From: Halobacillus naozhouensis
GTDB lineage: Bacteria; Bacillota; Bacilli; Bacillales; Halobacillaceae
Assembly (NCBI RefSeq): GCF_029714185.1
Contig: NZ_CP121671.1
Coordinates: 2,542,001-2,606,000 of the forward strand
DNA: 64,000 bases
Direction of reading: 5' to 3'
Under the pieces are notes generated by a model. The model saw nothing but the letters and a program-made list of their open reading frames with translations. It searched no databases and was not told where the DNA came from. Of this stretch, positions 43,929 to 51,771 are shown piece after piece. A program made the translations under genes and the position numbers. The number at the start of each line of letters is the position of its first letter. Position 1 is the stretch's first letter.

Positions 43929-44663
43929 TTAGCCTCGCAAAGCTTCATTGACCCGGTCAGTCAAAGCATCAATCATAATGGGATGGTTACCAAGATATTG
44001 ACACAACACCACCTGTTGACCTTTCTTCTGTACTTCATTGATTTTGGCTTCCATCGAACGCATAAGCAGCCCGGTAAACCATAGGTAGGGAATCACGAAC
44101 GTTTGTGACCATCCTCCACGCTTAGAAGTTTGCAAACCATCATGAAAAGAAGGTGAACAGGCAGCTAAATAGCTCACATCGACATTAGCTGCGTCCGTTT
44201 TCGCCCTTAATTTACGTGCGATTTGTTCAATTGAATCTTTAGTCTCTGGATGACGGCTGCCTCTTCCAACTAGCAAGATGTTCATGTCTGATTGGTTGGG
44301 TACCTTTTTTTCCTGCACACGTTGAACCAAAATATCAATCACCCGATCCTGGACGCCGATCGTTCGTCCGTAAACGAGGTGAACTTGCGGATAGCGAAGT
44401 TTCGCTCGATCGATCTCTTCCGGTATATCACTGTAGTAATGACCTGCACTTAGCAATAAGACAGGTATAATAGCAACCTTCGTTGCTCCACGCCGTACAA
44501 GGTTCTCAATTCCTTGAGCCATATCCGGTTCTGCCAGTTCTAAGAAGCACGTTTCCTGAAGAGGAACGTCTACCCTTTTTTGGACGGATTGAAGGAAGGA
44601 AACAGCTTCTTTACGTGCCTTCTCAACTCGGCTTCCATGACTCACATATAAAACTGCTTCCAT
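43929..44663 (-). CDS. sirB: Sirohydrochlorin ferrochelatase
   Basis: SirB (CbiX/YlnE family) inserts Fe2+ into sirohydrochlorin to make sirohaem. The 244-residue protein starts with YVSHGSRVEKARKEA, carrying the metal-binding His of this family. It contains the IIPVLLLSAGHYYSDIPEEI segment with a second His, and VGRGSRHPETKDS in the second repeat. It lies between sumT and the HemD-like gene. Confidence 0.94.
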   Translation of the reverse strand: MEAVLYVSHGSRVEKARKEAVSFLQSVQKRVDVPLQETCFLELAEPDMAQGIENLVRRGATKVAIIPVLLLSAGHYYSDIPEEIDRAKLRYPQVHLVYGRTIGVQDRVIDILVQRVQEKKVPNQSDMNILLVGRGSRHPETKDSIEQIARKLRAKTDAANVDVSYLAACSPSFHDGLQTSKRGGWSQTFVIPYLWFTGLLMRSMEAKINEVQKKGQQVVLCQYLGNHPIMIDALTDRVNEALRG

Positions 44664-44682
44664 GCAAATATCTCCCTCGCTT

Positions 44683-45459
44683 TCACCCTACAATTGATGG
44701 CACATGAGTTTCTGTCTTGTTCTCAAGCTGTTCAAACCATTGCAGCTGTTCCCTCAGCTTCACGACCTTTCCCACAATAATTATTGAGGGATTCTTGAGG
44801 TCATTAGCCTTTTCTACAATATTCCTCAGGCTCCCTGTAACGGTACGCTGATGTGCTGTAGTTCCCCACTCCACCAGAGCTATCGGCGTTTCTGGGGGAC
44901 GACCATGGCGGATGAGCCGCGCACAAATTTCGGGTAGCTTTTTCACACCCATATAAATACACAAAGTATCCATGCTTTTCACAACGTGCTCCCAATATTC
45001 TTCCTGATCATATCCATGTTTGTTCACCCCTGAAAGAAAAGCTACAGACGAGCTATAGTTACGATGTGTGACTGGAATACCAGCATAAGCTGGGGCGGCT
45101 ACCCCAGACGATATTCCGGGAACGATTTCAAAAGGAATCCTATTCTTTGCTAATTCTTCCGCTTCTTCCCCACCTCGCCCAAAAACGAAGGGATCTCCTC
45201 CCTTTAAGCGGGTTACTGATTTACCTTGTAAGGCAAAGTTGCAAAGAAGTCTATTAATTGTTTTCTGATCCAAAGAGTGATTATCAGGCCGTTTACCACA
45301 ATAAATCAGTTCAGCTTCATCCCCCGCTTCATTCAGTAATTCGGTGTTAATCAACCGATCGTATAAAATGACATCTGCTCGCTGAATGGTCTTCAAGCCC
45401 TTCACAGTTATTAATTCTGGGTCACCTGGTCCAGCACCGACAATATAAACTTTATTCAT
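44683..45459 (-). CDS. sumT: Uroporphyrinogen-III C-methyltransferase
   Basis: SumT uses two S-adenosylmethionines to convert uroporphyrinogen III to precorrin-2, the first sirohaem step. The 258-residue protein has VYIVGAGPGDPELITVKG at the start and VTRLKGGDPFVFGRGGEEAE (SAM site) near 80. The ATG after CGGGGGGA is preferred to one 12 codons upstream. It is the first gene of the operon and lies directly behind a SAM riboswitch. Confidence 0.95.
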   Translation of the reverse strand: MNKVYIVGAGPGDPELITVKGLKTIQRADVILYDRLINTELLNEAGDEAELIYCGKRPDNHSLDQKTINRLLCNFALQGKSVTRLKGGDPFVFGRGGEEAEELAKNRIPFEIVPGISSGVAAPAYAGIPVTHRNYSSSVAFLSGVNKHGYDQEEYWEHVVKSMDTLCIYMGVKKLPEICARLIRHGRPPETPIALVEWGTTAHQRTVTGSLRNIVEKANDLKNPSIIIVGKVVKLREQLQWFEQLENKTETHVPSIVG

Positions 45460-45586
45460 AAGTCCCCCCGGGTTCTCCTTGCACATGTAATTCATTGTAG
45501 TCCAAGGTATTTAGTTGGGTATAACGAAAACATCTTCCCGTATATATCTTCCTTCAATCCACATAACTCTTAGCGTTGAACACTAA

Positions 45587-45767
45587 AAAACCTCTCTTCT
45601 TATCAACGATAAGAAGAGAGGTTTTAACACATAAATTTAGCTACCTATCTCCTTATCTTTCAAATGCCGGAGCATCTGCTGGAATTGGCACAGTTTTCTG
45701 ATGATCAATCATCAGACCCGTTGCCGAGGCTTCAAAGGGCCAGTCCCTCCACCTCTCACGATAAGAA
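45587..45767 (-). promoter_or_regulatory. SAM-I riboswitch (S-box) with terminator, ahead of sumT
   Basis: On the minus strand the leader has the S-box core: P1 strands CTTATC/GATAAG, GAGAGGTGGAGGGACTGGCC, CTTTGAAGCCTCGGCAACGG, a variable P3 arm and TGTGCCAATTCCAGCAGA. The aptamer covers about 45652-45767. An 18-bp perfect terminator stem follows (45587-45604 with 45608-45625), ending in T-runs. High SAM should stop transcription before the sulfur/sirohaem operon. Confidence 0.95.
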
Positions 45768-45799
45768 TGTGAAAATATGTTATTGAATTATTGGTATAT

Positions 45800-45828
45800 A
45801 TACTATCCACGTTTAGAAAAAATGTCAA
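45800..45828 (-). promoter_or_regulatory. Sigma-A promoter of the SAM-riboswitch operon
   Basis: The minus strand reads TTGACA (45823-45828), 17 bases, TAGTAT (45800-45805), about 33 bases before the riboswitch. The 45829-46020 stretch beyond it shows no further feature. Confidence 0.75.
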
Positions 45829-46021
45829 TAGAATATGGGAAAATTAACAACATTTAATATTTTCTGCAACAAAAATCGGGCAACTTATTTACTATTCGTG
45901 CTGAAGAAACTGCGGTTCTCAGTCCCTTAATGTATCCAACCTATTCTAACTTATTGGTTGCGATGTAATTGAAGCAACTAGTGCATACTGCTCAGCTCGA
46001 GTATTTCTTTTTTAAAACACA

Positions 46022-46062
46022 AAAAAGCCAGAATCCTTATGTATTAAGGATTCCGGCTTTTT
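46022..46062 (-). terminator. Terminator of the tRNA operon
   Basis: A stem of about 17 bp (AAAAAGCC-GAATCCTTA with TAAGGATTC-GGCTTTTT, one mismatch) is followed by TTTTTTGTGTTTT on the minus strand, directly after tRNA-Arg. Confidence 0.88.
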
Positions 46063-46069
46063 CTTTTAG

Positions 46070-46143
46070 CGTCCCAGGCAGGATTCGAACCTGCGACCCA
46101 CAGCTTAGAAGGCTGTTGCTCTATCCAGCTGAGCTACTGGGAC
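46070..46143 (-). tRNA. tRNA-Arg (anticodon TCT)
   Basis: The minus strand folds to a full cloverleaf: acceptor GTCCCAG/CTGGGAC, D arm AGCTCAGCTGGATAGAGC, anticodon arm CAGCC-TTCTAAG-CTG with TCT, T arm GCAGGTTCGAATCCTGC, discriminator G. CCA is not encoded. It reads AGA codons. It is downstream of tRNA-Gly in the same transcript. Confidence 0.95.
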
Positions 46144-46178
46144 AAGTCATAAGATTGTAGAATTATGTAGGATTAGAG

Positions 46179-46252
46179 TGGAGCGGGTGAAGGGAATCGA
46201 ACCCTCATCATCAGCTTGGAAGGCTGAGGTTTTACCACTAAACTACACCCGC
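46179..46252 (-). tRNA. tRNA-Gly (anticodon TCC)
   Basis: The minus strand gives a cloverleaf with acceptor GCGGGTG/CACCCGC, anticodon arm CAGCC-TTCCAAG-CTG with TCC, T arm GAGGGTTCGATTCCCTT, discriminator T, and encoded CCA (46179-46181). It reads GGA/GGG codons. An extended -10 (TGATATAAT, 46259-46267) lies seven bases upstream. Confidence 0.95.
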
Positions 46253-46258
46253 ATTTAC

Positions 46259-46267
46259 ATTATATCA
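46259..46267 (-). promoter_or_regulatory. Possible extra -10 directly before tRNA-Gly
   Basis: The minus strand reads TGATATAAT, an extended -10, so close that transcription would start at or just before the mature tRNA end. No good -35 is present. Confidence 0.35.
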
Positions 46268-46363
46268 TTAGCCACGTTTGGTCATGCCCTTACCTCTGCT
46301 AGCTTAGTCAAAGAAGTTGATCGGGCGGGCAACTCGAAGAACATTCGGTGAAGTTTCGCTCGT

Positions 46364-46394
46364 GGCTGAGGTTTTACCACTAAACTACACCCGC
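46364..46394 (-). pseudogene. Orphan 5' half of tRNA-Gly (31 nt)
   Basis: Bases 46364-46394 repeat exactly the first 31 nucleotides of the tRNA-Gly at 46222-46252: 5' acceptor strand, D arm and 5' side of the anticodon stem. It stops at the anticodon loop, and the 3' half is missing. A consensus promoter stands 45 bases upstream, so this half would be transcribed ahead of the intact tRNAs. It cannot form a tRNA by itself. Confidence 0.9.
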
Positions 46395-46439
46395 AAAACA
46401 ATAAAGTTAATGAACGATTTATTTTTTCCGACAAGGATA

Positions 46440-46468
46440 ATTATAGTAAAATACCGTGTCTTTGTCAA
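46440..46468 (-). promoter_or_regulatory. Strong sigma-A promoter of the tRNA operon
   Basis: The minus strand reads TTGACA (46463-46468), 17 bases, TATAAT (46440-46445), the exact consensus with ideal spacing. Its first downstream feature is the orphan tRNA-Gly 5' half. Confidence 0.9.
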
Positions 46469-46486
46469 CAACTCCGCAGCAAAGAG

Positions 46487-47014
46487 TTAATTCTTTGCTG
46501 CTAGAGATGTTTCCAACCTTAACTCTGGCATAGGTTTCCCAGTCACGTGATAATATTGAAGTTCGATCTTATCAAGTGTTTCCCATTCCATGATGGCGTA
46601 GGTCGGTTCTTCACGGTCCCTCGGCAATCTGGCACTGCCTGGATTAATGAACAGTTTGTCTTTCACTTTTTCTGCCCCTGCCATATGTGAATGTCCAAAA
46701 CAAGCTACCTGAGCACCAAGTTCCTCTGCCCGATACGATAGTGGCATTAACGTTGACTTAATTTGGTGTAAATGGCCATGAACAACCAAAATAGTTAAAT
46801 CACCAATAGACACTAATTGTTCATTTTCCATGTCGGTATCGAAATCACAATTACCTTTAGCGTAATGAAAACCTTCCAACTCTTCAGACTGGTAGCCGAG
46901 TTCTGAATCACCACAATGAATGAGCGCATCCACTTCATAACGGTAACGCTGTTTAATCTCCATCACTTCATTGGTTAATCCGTGCGTGTCACTAATAATT
47001 AGCACTTTTGGCAT
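46487..47014 (-). CDS. ysnB: YsnB/YfcE-type metallophosphoesterase
   Basis: The 175-residue calcineurin-like phosphoesterase has the metal motifs ISDTHG, LIHCGDSE, KGNCDFD, VVHGHLHQ and GHSHMAG. The physiological substrate is unknown; related proteins cleave phosphodiesters. The ATG 8 bases after AGAGG is preferred to a GTG three codons earlier. It follows rdgB by 13 bases, the same order as B. subtilis ysnA-ysnB. Confidence 0.92.
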   Translation of the reverse strand: MPKVLIISDTHGLTNEVMEIKQRYRYEVDALIHCGDSELGYQSEELEGFHYAKGNCDFDTDMENEQLVSIGDLTILVVHGHLHQIKSTLMPLSYRAEELGAQVACFGHSHMAGAEKVKDKLFINPGSARLPRDREEPTYAIMEWETLDKIELQYYHVTGKPMPELRLETSLAAKN

Positions 47015-47027
47015 TACAAACACCTCT

Positions 47028-47624
47028 TTATGATAGATCCTGCAACCATTGTTCTATTTTTAGGATAGCATGCTTTCGGTGACTAATTGAATTCTTTTCC
47101 GCTGATGTATACTCTGCCATTGTTCGATGAGAATCACTTGGGATAAATATTGGGTCATAGCCGAAACCGTTGTTACCTGCTGGCTCCATAGCAATCCGCC
47201 CTTCACAAGTACCCCTTTCCACAAAAGTTTTATGGCCGGGACGTGCAACAGCGACTGCACATACGAAACGTGCTGTACGATCGTGTGCTGGAACGTGGCT
47301 CAATTCATCCATAACTTTTTCGATGTTCTTGCGGTCATCCTTGTCTTTTCCCGCATAACGAGCGGAGTAAATACCAGGAGCACCGTTTAGAGCATCAATT
47401 TCAAGACCGGAATCATCGGCAACGACAGGAATTTGGAATTGTTCAGCAATTGCCTCGGCTTTGATGACTGAATTTTCCTCAAAGGAGTCACCATCTTCAA
47501 CTATATCAGCTATCTTCTGATCAAAATCAAGCAATGATTTTACTGTTATATGATATTTCGAAAACATCTCATCAAACTCGTCAACTTTACCCTTGTTTTT
47601 TGTGGCAATAACTAATTCTTTCAT
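47028..47624 (-). CDS. rdgB: XTP/dITP diphosphatase (RdgB/HAM1)
   Basis: This house-cleaning enzyme hydrolyses dITP and XTP to keep deaminated purines out of nucleic acids. The 198-residue protein starts MKELVIATKNKGKVDEF and contains PVVADDSGLEIDALNGAPG and GFGYDPIFIP, all family signatures. The chosen ATG gives the family length; a 21-codon extension would overlap rph. B. subtilis name ysnA. Confidence 0.95.
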   Translation of the reverse strand: MKELVIATKNKGKVDEFDEMFSKYHITVKSLLDFDQKIADIVEDGDSFEENSVIKAEAIAEQFQIPVVADDSGLEIDALNGAPGIYSARYAGKDKDDRKNIEKVMDELSHVPAHDRTARFVCAVAVARPGHKTFVERGTCEGRIAMEPAGNNGFGYDPIFIPSDSHRTMAEYTSAEKNSISHRKHAILKIEQWLQDLS

Positions 47625-47628
47625 CGGA

Positions 47629-48387
47629 TTATTTCTCCGAAACTGCTGATGATGTTTCAATGACATCAGCCCATTTTCCAATTGCATCTTTTTGCAGTTT
47701 AGTAAGCTCTGCCACTCCTTCTTGGGCCAGGGATATCATCTTCTGAAGTTGTTTCATTGAAAAAGTGGCTTCTTCTCCTGTTCCTTGAAGCTCCACAAAT
47801 TCCCCTTGACCTGTCATGACAATATTCATATCCACATGGGCTTTGCTATCCTCTTCATAACAAAGATCCAGAATTTCTTCGCCATCAGGGAGGACTCCCA
47901 CCGAAATAGCTGTTAAAAAGTCAGTCACAGGAAGCTTTTTTAATACTCCTTTTTCAACTAACTTGCCAAACGCAAGTACAACCGCAACGAAAGCACCAGT
48001 AATCGATGCTGTTCTCGTGCCGCCGTCTGCCTGAATCACATCACAATCGACCCATAAGGTACGTTCACCTATACGATCTAAGTCAACTACGGCACGTAAG
48101 GCGCGACCAATAAGACGCTGTATCTCCATCGTCCTCCCGGAAACCTTTCCCTTTGAGGATTCACGAATATTTCGCTGTTCTGTAGCACGTGGCAGCATCG
48201 CATATTCTGCTGTAATCCAGCCTTTTCCCTGTCCGCGTAGAAATGGCGGGACCCGGTCCTCCACACTCGCATTACAGATCACTTTCGTGTCCCCGAAACT
48301 TATTAATACAGATCCTTCCGGGTGCTTCACATAATCCGTTTCGATTGTAATTTCCCTTAATTCATTGACTGCACGTCCGCTTCTCAT
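47629..48387 (-). CDS. rph: Ribonuclease PH
   Basis: RNase PH is a phosphate-dependent 3' exonuclease that trims tRNA 3' ends. The 252-residue protein has MRSGRAVNELREITIETDYV at the start, TEYAMLPRAT-like (TAEYAMLPRATEQRN) and VDCDVIQADGGTRTASITGA, the active-site region. It is followed closely by rdgB and ysnB in one operon. Confidence 0.96.
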   Translation of the reverse strand: MRSGRAVNELREITIETDYVKHPEGSVLISFGDTKVICNASVEDRVPPFLRGQGKGWITAEYAMLPRATEQRNIRESSKGKVSGRTMEIQRLIGRALRAVVDLDRIGERTLWVDCDVIQADGGTRTASITGAFVAVVLAFGKLVEKGVLKKLPVTDFLTAISVGVLPDGEEILDLCYEEDSKAHVDMNIVMTGQGEFVELQGTGEEATFSMKQLQKMISLAQEGVAELTKLQKDAIGKWADVIETSSAVSEK

Positions 48388-48484
48388 GGCTATGTCCTCC
48401 CTTTCGTTCTCTACAACTATACCTAGCCCATCTTAACATAAAAAAAGGTCTATATACAGATTACACTCTTTGCTGCCTTATGTA

Positions 48485-48515
48485 AAAATGGGCCACTACA
48501 TCATTATAGTGACCC
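48485..48515 (-). terminator. Terminator after gerM
   Basis: A minus-strand stem GGG-CACTA/TAGTG-CCC with one mismatch is followed by ATTTTT, 14 bases beyond the gerM stop. Confidence 0.7.
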
Positions 48516-48528
48516 GTGATTTTCATTT

Positions 48529-49638
48529 TTATAAACTTCCAGGTTCATTTGCTCCATTAATATCTGAACGTGTTACAGGTTCAGCCAGCGGCTCCCCTGC
48601 TTCATTTAAAACTTGTTCGACCCCTTCAACTTTTACTTCAACCGCTTCCACATCATTCATATTGGTTAAGCTCATGACAAGGCTGGCGAGAGCTTGTTCA
48701 GACACCGCTTTAGATTCTTGTCCATTTAACAAAGCCTCATTGAAGGTTACACTCAACACCCCTTCATTGAGTTCAGCACTTGTGGCTTGAACGCCTTCAT
48801 TGAAAGGTTGAAGCAGGGATGTTCCAAGCGCTGGTCCATCGAGGAGGGTCTGTACTAAAGAAGTGTACAAATTACCCTCTGTACTTACTCTCGTGGTTAC
48901 CGGGACTTGATATACTTCTTCGTCACCTTGTTGAGATGGGAAGTAGACCGTTACGGCTTTACTTCCCACAACATCCGTTTGGTCACCAACATGGACATTG
49001 ATCCCGTCCGAGCGGGAAACTCCTCCATTGATCGGAGTCCCGCTCACAGGCATTTCCTTAAGTTCATGTCCGTTGATCCATAACTTCATTCGATCTACAT
49101 TATCAAACTGTGTAACTGTAAAGGTCATTGCCTGCAAAATCTTTTTTTCTTCGTTAGGCTGGTAATTTTTAAATTCTTTTGAGACATCCACGACCATCGT
49201 GCCATTATCCTTTAGATTCAATCCTAAAATTTCAGTTCCAGCCGGTAATACCGCCTTAAAGCCGGTTGGTAATAAACTTGAGATTGGTCCATCTTTAACT
49301 AAGTATTCTAGGGCTTGTGTAGCTACCTCTTTAGAAGCTGGCAGTTCTACCGTCTGAGGGACAACCATCCCATTAGAATCAATTAAAAATAATTCTCTCG
49401 CCACTGTTTCTGCTGCCTCTTCTGCTTCCTTCTGACCTTCTCCTTCAACACTTTCCTTGCCACTGCCTTTTTCTGGTGGTGACTCCTTTGTATTCGTTTC
49501 AGGAGTCGCTGCCGTCTCCTCTTCTGGCGGAGCATCCATCTCCTCTAATGATTGCTCCCCTTCAAATAAACAACCCGACAGCAATCCTGTACTTAATAGT
49601 ACGGCAATCGATAAGGGTTTAATTCCGCATGTTTTCAT
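48529..49638 (-). CDS. gerM: Germination/sporulation lipoprotein GerM
   Basis: GerM is a lipoprotein needed for engulfment-stage wall work and normal germination. The 369-residue protein has a lipoprotein signal (LLSTGLLSGC, lipobox LSGC), an acidic Pro/Glu/Thr-rich linker, and two GerMN domains (about 85-215 and 225-355). The ATG after GGGAGGG is preferred to one 11 codons upstream. Position between racE and rph matches B. subtilis. Confidence 0.94.
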   Translation of the reverse strand: MKTCGIKPLSIAVLLSTGLLSGCLFEGEQSLEEMDAPPEEETAATPETNTKESPPEKGSGKESVEGEGQKEAEEAAETVARELFLIDSNGMVVPQTVELPASKEVATQALEYLVKDGPISSLLPTGFKAVLPAGTEILGLNLKDNGTMVVDVSKEFKNYQPNEEKKILQAMTFTVTQFDNVDRMKLWINGHELKEMPVSGTPINGGVSRSDGINVHVGDQTDVVGSKAVTVYFPSQQGDEEVYQVPVTTRVSTEGNLYTSLVQTLLDGPALGTSLLQPFNEGVQATSAELNEGVLSVTFNEALLNGQESKAVSEQALASLVMSLTNMNDVEAVEVKVEGVEQVLNEAGEPLAEPVTRSDINGANEPGSL

Positions 49639-49961
49639 GCTATTCCCTCCCATGATAGTTTGTACTACCATATATACGAGCTGTAATAAAGTTTAGACCA
49701 CTGATTTTATGTTGCAAGACAAGATTTTCTAGAAAATGTGTTTTTGTCAGGGGCAGCACTTAGTAGACTCAAGAAAGATTCTCTTTCGAACTTACATAAA
49801 TAACCTTCAAGATCTAAAACGAAACTTGAAGGTTAATCCTTTCAGTCTTTATTAAGATATACTTTCGATACAGGCAGAATAGGTAATCAGCTTGTCTATT
49901 ACTTAATCAAGCCTTCCAAACGTGGAAAAATAACAAAGTATTCACACGGCTTTCAAGCTAG
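49639..49961. other. racE-gerM intergenic region
   Basis: This gap of about 320 bases holds no gene. It contains an 11-bp perfect hairpin at 49801-49835. A CATAAAAT near 49710-49717 on the minus strand resembles a sigma-E -10, but no good -35 accompanies it. Confidence 0.4.
49801..49835 (-). terminator. Hairpin downstream of racE
   Basis: An 11-bp perfect stem TAACCTTCAAG/CTTGAAGGTTA lies about 127 bases after racE. The following minus-strand TTATTTATG is only moderately T-rich; it may end the ysmB-racE transcript. Confidence 0.5.
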
Positions 49962-50783
49962 CTATTTTGCTGTCTTTTCGAATTGTTCAAGTTCAATAAG
50001 CTTTAAGACTTGGATCGGCTCTTCAAACCACCTATTGGCCACCAGCCTGAATTTTTCCATATCTCCTGTTGTATAAAATTCATGCACGGGGGTACTATCT
50101 CCCTGTTCTAAAACATTATGGTAGGCCAGAATTAAACTAGTTTCACTAGCGGTTTCCTCTCCAGAGCTTATCACGTTAATGTGGCTTCCCATTTCCTTCT
50201 GCACTAAATCCTTTATAAGTGGGTAATGAGTACATCCGAGAATTAATGTATCAATATGGTTCATCTCTTTTAAGGGTAACAAAGTCGAGCTAACAATTTC
50301 TTCTGCTTCCGGACCCTCTAAAATACCGTTCTCCACCATAGGAACAAAAGGAGGACAGGCGAGACCATTTACTCGCATAGAATGGTCGATTGCCTTGAGT
50401 GCTTCTGGGTATGCTTGACTTTTTATTGTACCTTCTGTCCCAATTACACCTATCCGTTTATTTCTACTGCTCTTGATTGCTGCCCGGGCTCCTGGTTCAA
50501 TTACACCAATTACCGGGATCGGCAATACGGACTGAAGTTCATTTAATGTGTAGGCGGTCGCTGTATTACAAGCAATAATGAGCATCTTAATATCGCGTCG
50601 CATGAGATAATGAACCATCTGCCATGTAAATTCTTTCACTTGATCTTTTGGCCGTGGTCCATAGGGGCATCTTAATGTGTCACCCAAGTAAATAAATTTT
50701 TCTTTGGGGAGTTGACGCATCAGTTCACGGGCTACGGTCAATCCTCCAACTCCTGAATCAATCACACCTATCGGCTTTCCCAT
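49962..50783 (-). CDS. racE: Glutamate racemase
   Basis: Glutamate racemase makes D-glutamate for peptidoglycan. The 273-residue protein has the IGVIDSGVGGLTVAREL motif and the two catalytic cysteines in IIACNTATA (about Cys74) and LGCTHYPLI (about Cys185). The ATG at 50783 has GAGGG 5 bases upstream; an ATG four codons earlier overlaps the ysmB stop and is also possible. Confidence 0.95.
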   Translation of the reverse strand: MGKPIGVIDSGVGGLTVARELMRQLPKEKFIYLGDTLRCPYGPRPKDQVKEFTWQMVHYLMRRDIKMLIIACNTATAYTLNELQSVLPIPVIGVIEPGARAAIKSSRNKRIGVIGTEGTIKSQAYPEALKAIDHSMRVNGLACPPFVPMVENGILEGPEAEEIVSSTLLPLKEMNHIDTLILGCTHYPLIKDLVQKEMGSHINVISSGEETASETSLILAYHNVLEQGDSTPVHEFYTTGDMEKFRLVANRWFEEPIQVLKLIELEQFEKTAK

Positions 50784-50791
50784 GAAATCCC

Positions 50792-51253
50792 TCATTTCTG
50801 TTTTTCCTTAGATGTCTCTCGCATATTTTCATGAAGTACATGTAATAAGTGGGTTAATTGTTTAACCTCATCGTCCGAAACATCCTTAAGAACGTCTTGT
50901 AAATAGTTTTGGCGTTTTTCTATTACCTCATGAATAATTTGTGTACCTTTTTCTAAGAGATGGGTACGAACAATCCGACGGTCCTTCGAGTCGCGAATCC
51001 TCTCCACCAACTCATTCTTCTCCAAACGATCGACGAGATCCGTCGTAGTGCTACAAGCTAAATGAAGATGAGTAGATAGTTCGCCAATTGTCAAATCTCC
51101 TTTATCGAGCAGCCACTGTAAAGCTACAAACTGTGGAGTAGTTATCGGGTAGTGATTTAAAATTTCACGTCCCTGCTGCTTTATGATACCTGATATGTAC
51201 CGTAATTCTTTCTCAACATCTGCAATCGATGATGTGGCCTGCGATTCTGTCAC
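50792..51253 (-). CDS. ysmB: MarR-family transcriptional regulator YsmB
   Basis: The 153-residue MarR-type winged-helix protein has the recognition region TIGELSTHLHLACSTTTDLVDRLEKNELVER (helix 3-4) and the wing DSKDRRIVRTHL. Its targets are unknown. The second GTG, 8 bases after GAGGAG, is chosen. It is probably co-transcribed with racE, as in B. subtilis. Confidence 0.88.
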   Translation of the reverse strand: MTESQATSSIADVEKELRYISGIIKQQGREILNHYPITTPQFVALQWLLDKGDLTIGELSTHLHLACSTTTDLVDRLEKNELVERIRDSKDRRIVRTHLLEKGTQIIHEVIEKRQNYLQDVLKDVSDDEVKQLTHLLHVLHENMRETSKEKQK

Positions 51254-51374
51254 AACCAGCACTCCTCACACAATAAAATGTATTTCTAATACTGCTGTTC
51301 TATTTAAAAAAATTCAAGAATTTTTATCAAATTGTCTAAAAAACGTCAGAAAATTGCCTTTTCTTGTTAAAAAT

Positions 51375-51418
51375 CCTTTCAGGTATGGAGTGAAATCATT
51401 CATCCATTACCTGAAAGG
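51375..51418 (-). terminator. Terminator after gerE
   Basis: A long stem (CCTTTCAGGTA pairing with TACCTGAAAGG, extended by TGGA/TCCA) is followed on the minus strand by ATTTTTAAC, about 30 bases after the gerE stop. Confidence 0.8.
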
Positions 51419-51451
51419 CCCTATCCATTCCTCATACCAACACATCTACAT

Positions 51452-51676
51452 TTAGAGTTCAAGTTCTCCCATCCGTAATAACTCGACTACGGCTTGAGAT
51501 CTTCCTTTTACCCCAAGCTTCTGCATTGCATTTGAAATGTGATTCCGAACTGTTTTCTCAGAGATAAACAGTTCATTAGCAATTTCTTTCGTAGTTTTGT
51601 CTTGCACTAGAAGCTCAAAAACTTCTCGCTCTCGCTTGGTTAGAATTTGTGTTGGCCTGTAGCCGTCTTCCTTCAC
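51452..51676 (-). CDS. gerE: Spore coat gene regulator GerE
   Basis: GerE is the last mother-cell regulator, tuning sigma-K-dependent coat genes. The 74-residue protein is essentially one LuxR-type helix-turn-helix (LTKREREVFELLVQDKTTKE, then IANELFISEKTVRNHISNAM), exactly the family size. The start is GTG after GGGAGGGG. A sigma-K-type promoter precedes it. Confidence 0.97.
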   Translation of the reverse strand: MKEDGYRPTQILTKREREVFELLVQDKTTKEIANELFISEKTVRNHISNAMQKLGVKGRSQAVVELLRMGELEL

Positions 51677-51734
51677 AAGCGTACCCCTCCCTTGTTGTCT
51701 AGCTATTATTTTGAGGGGAATTATTTAGTCATCA

Positions 51735-51762
51735 TATCTTATGTGCGAAAACATGGCCTCGT
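51735..51762 (-). promoter_or_regulatory. Probable sigma-K promoter of gerE
   Basis: The minus strand reads AC (51761-51762), 17 bases, CATAAGATA (51735-51743), matching the sigma-K consensus AC, 16-17 bases, CATANNNTA. It is about 60 bases before the GTG. B. subtilis gerE is sigma-K-dependent. Confidence 0.7.
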
Positions 51763-51771
51763 GTCGGCCGT

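Noticed and set aside
46364..46394. Treating the second tRNA-Gly match as a third functional tRNA gene
   Set aside because: Only the 5' half is present; there is no anticodon 3' stem, T arm or acceptor 3' strand.
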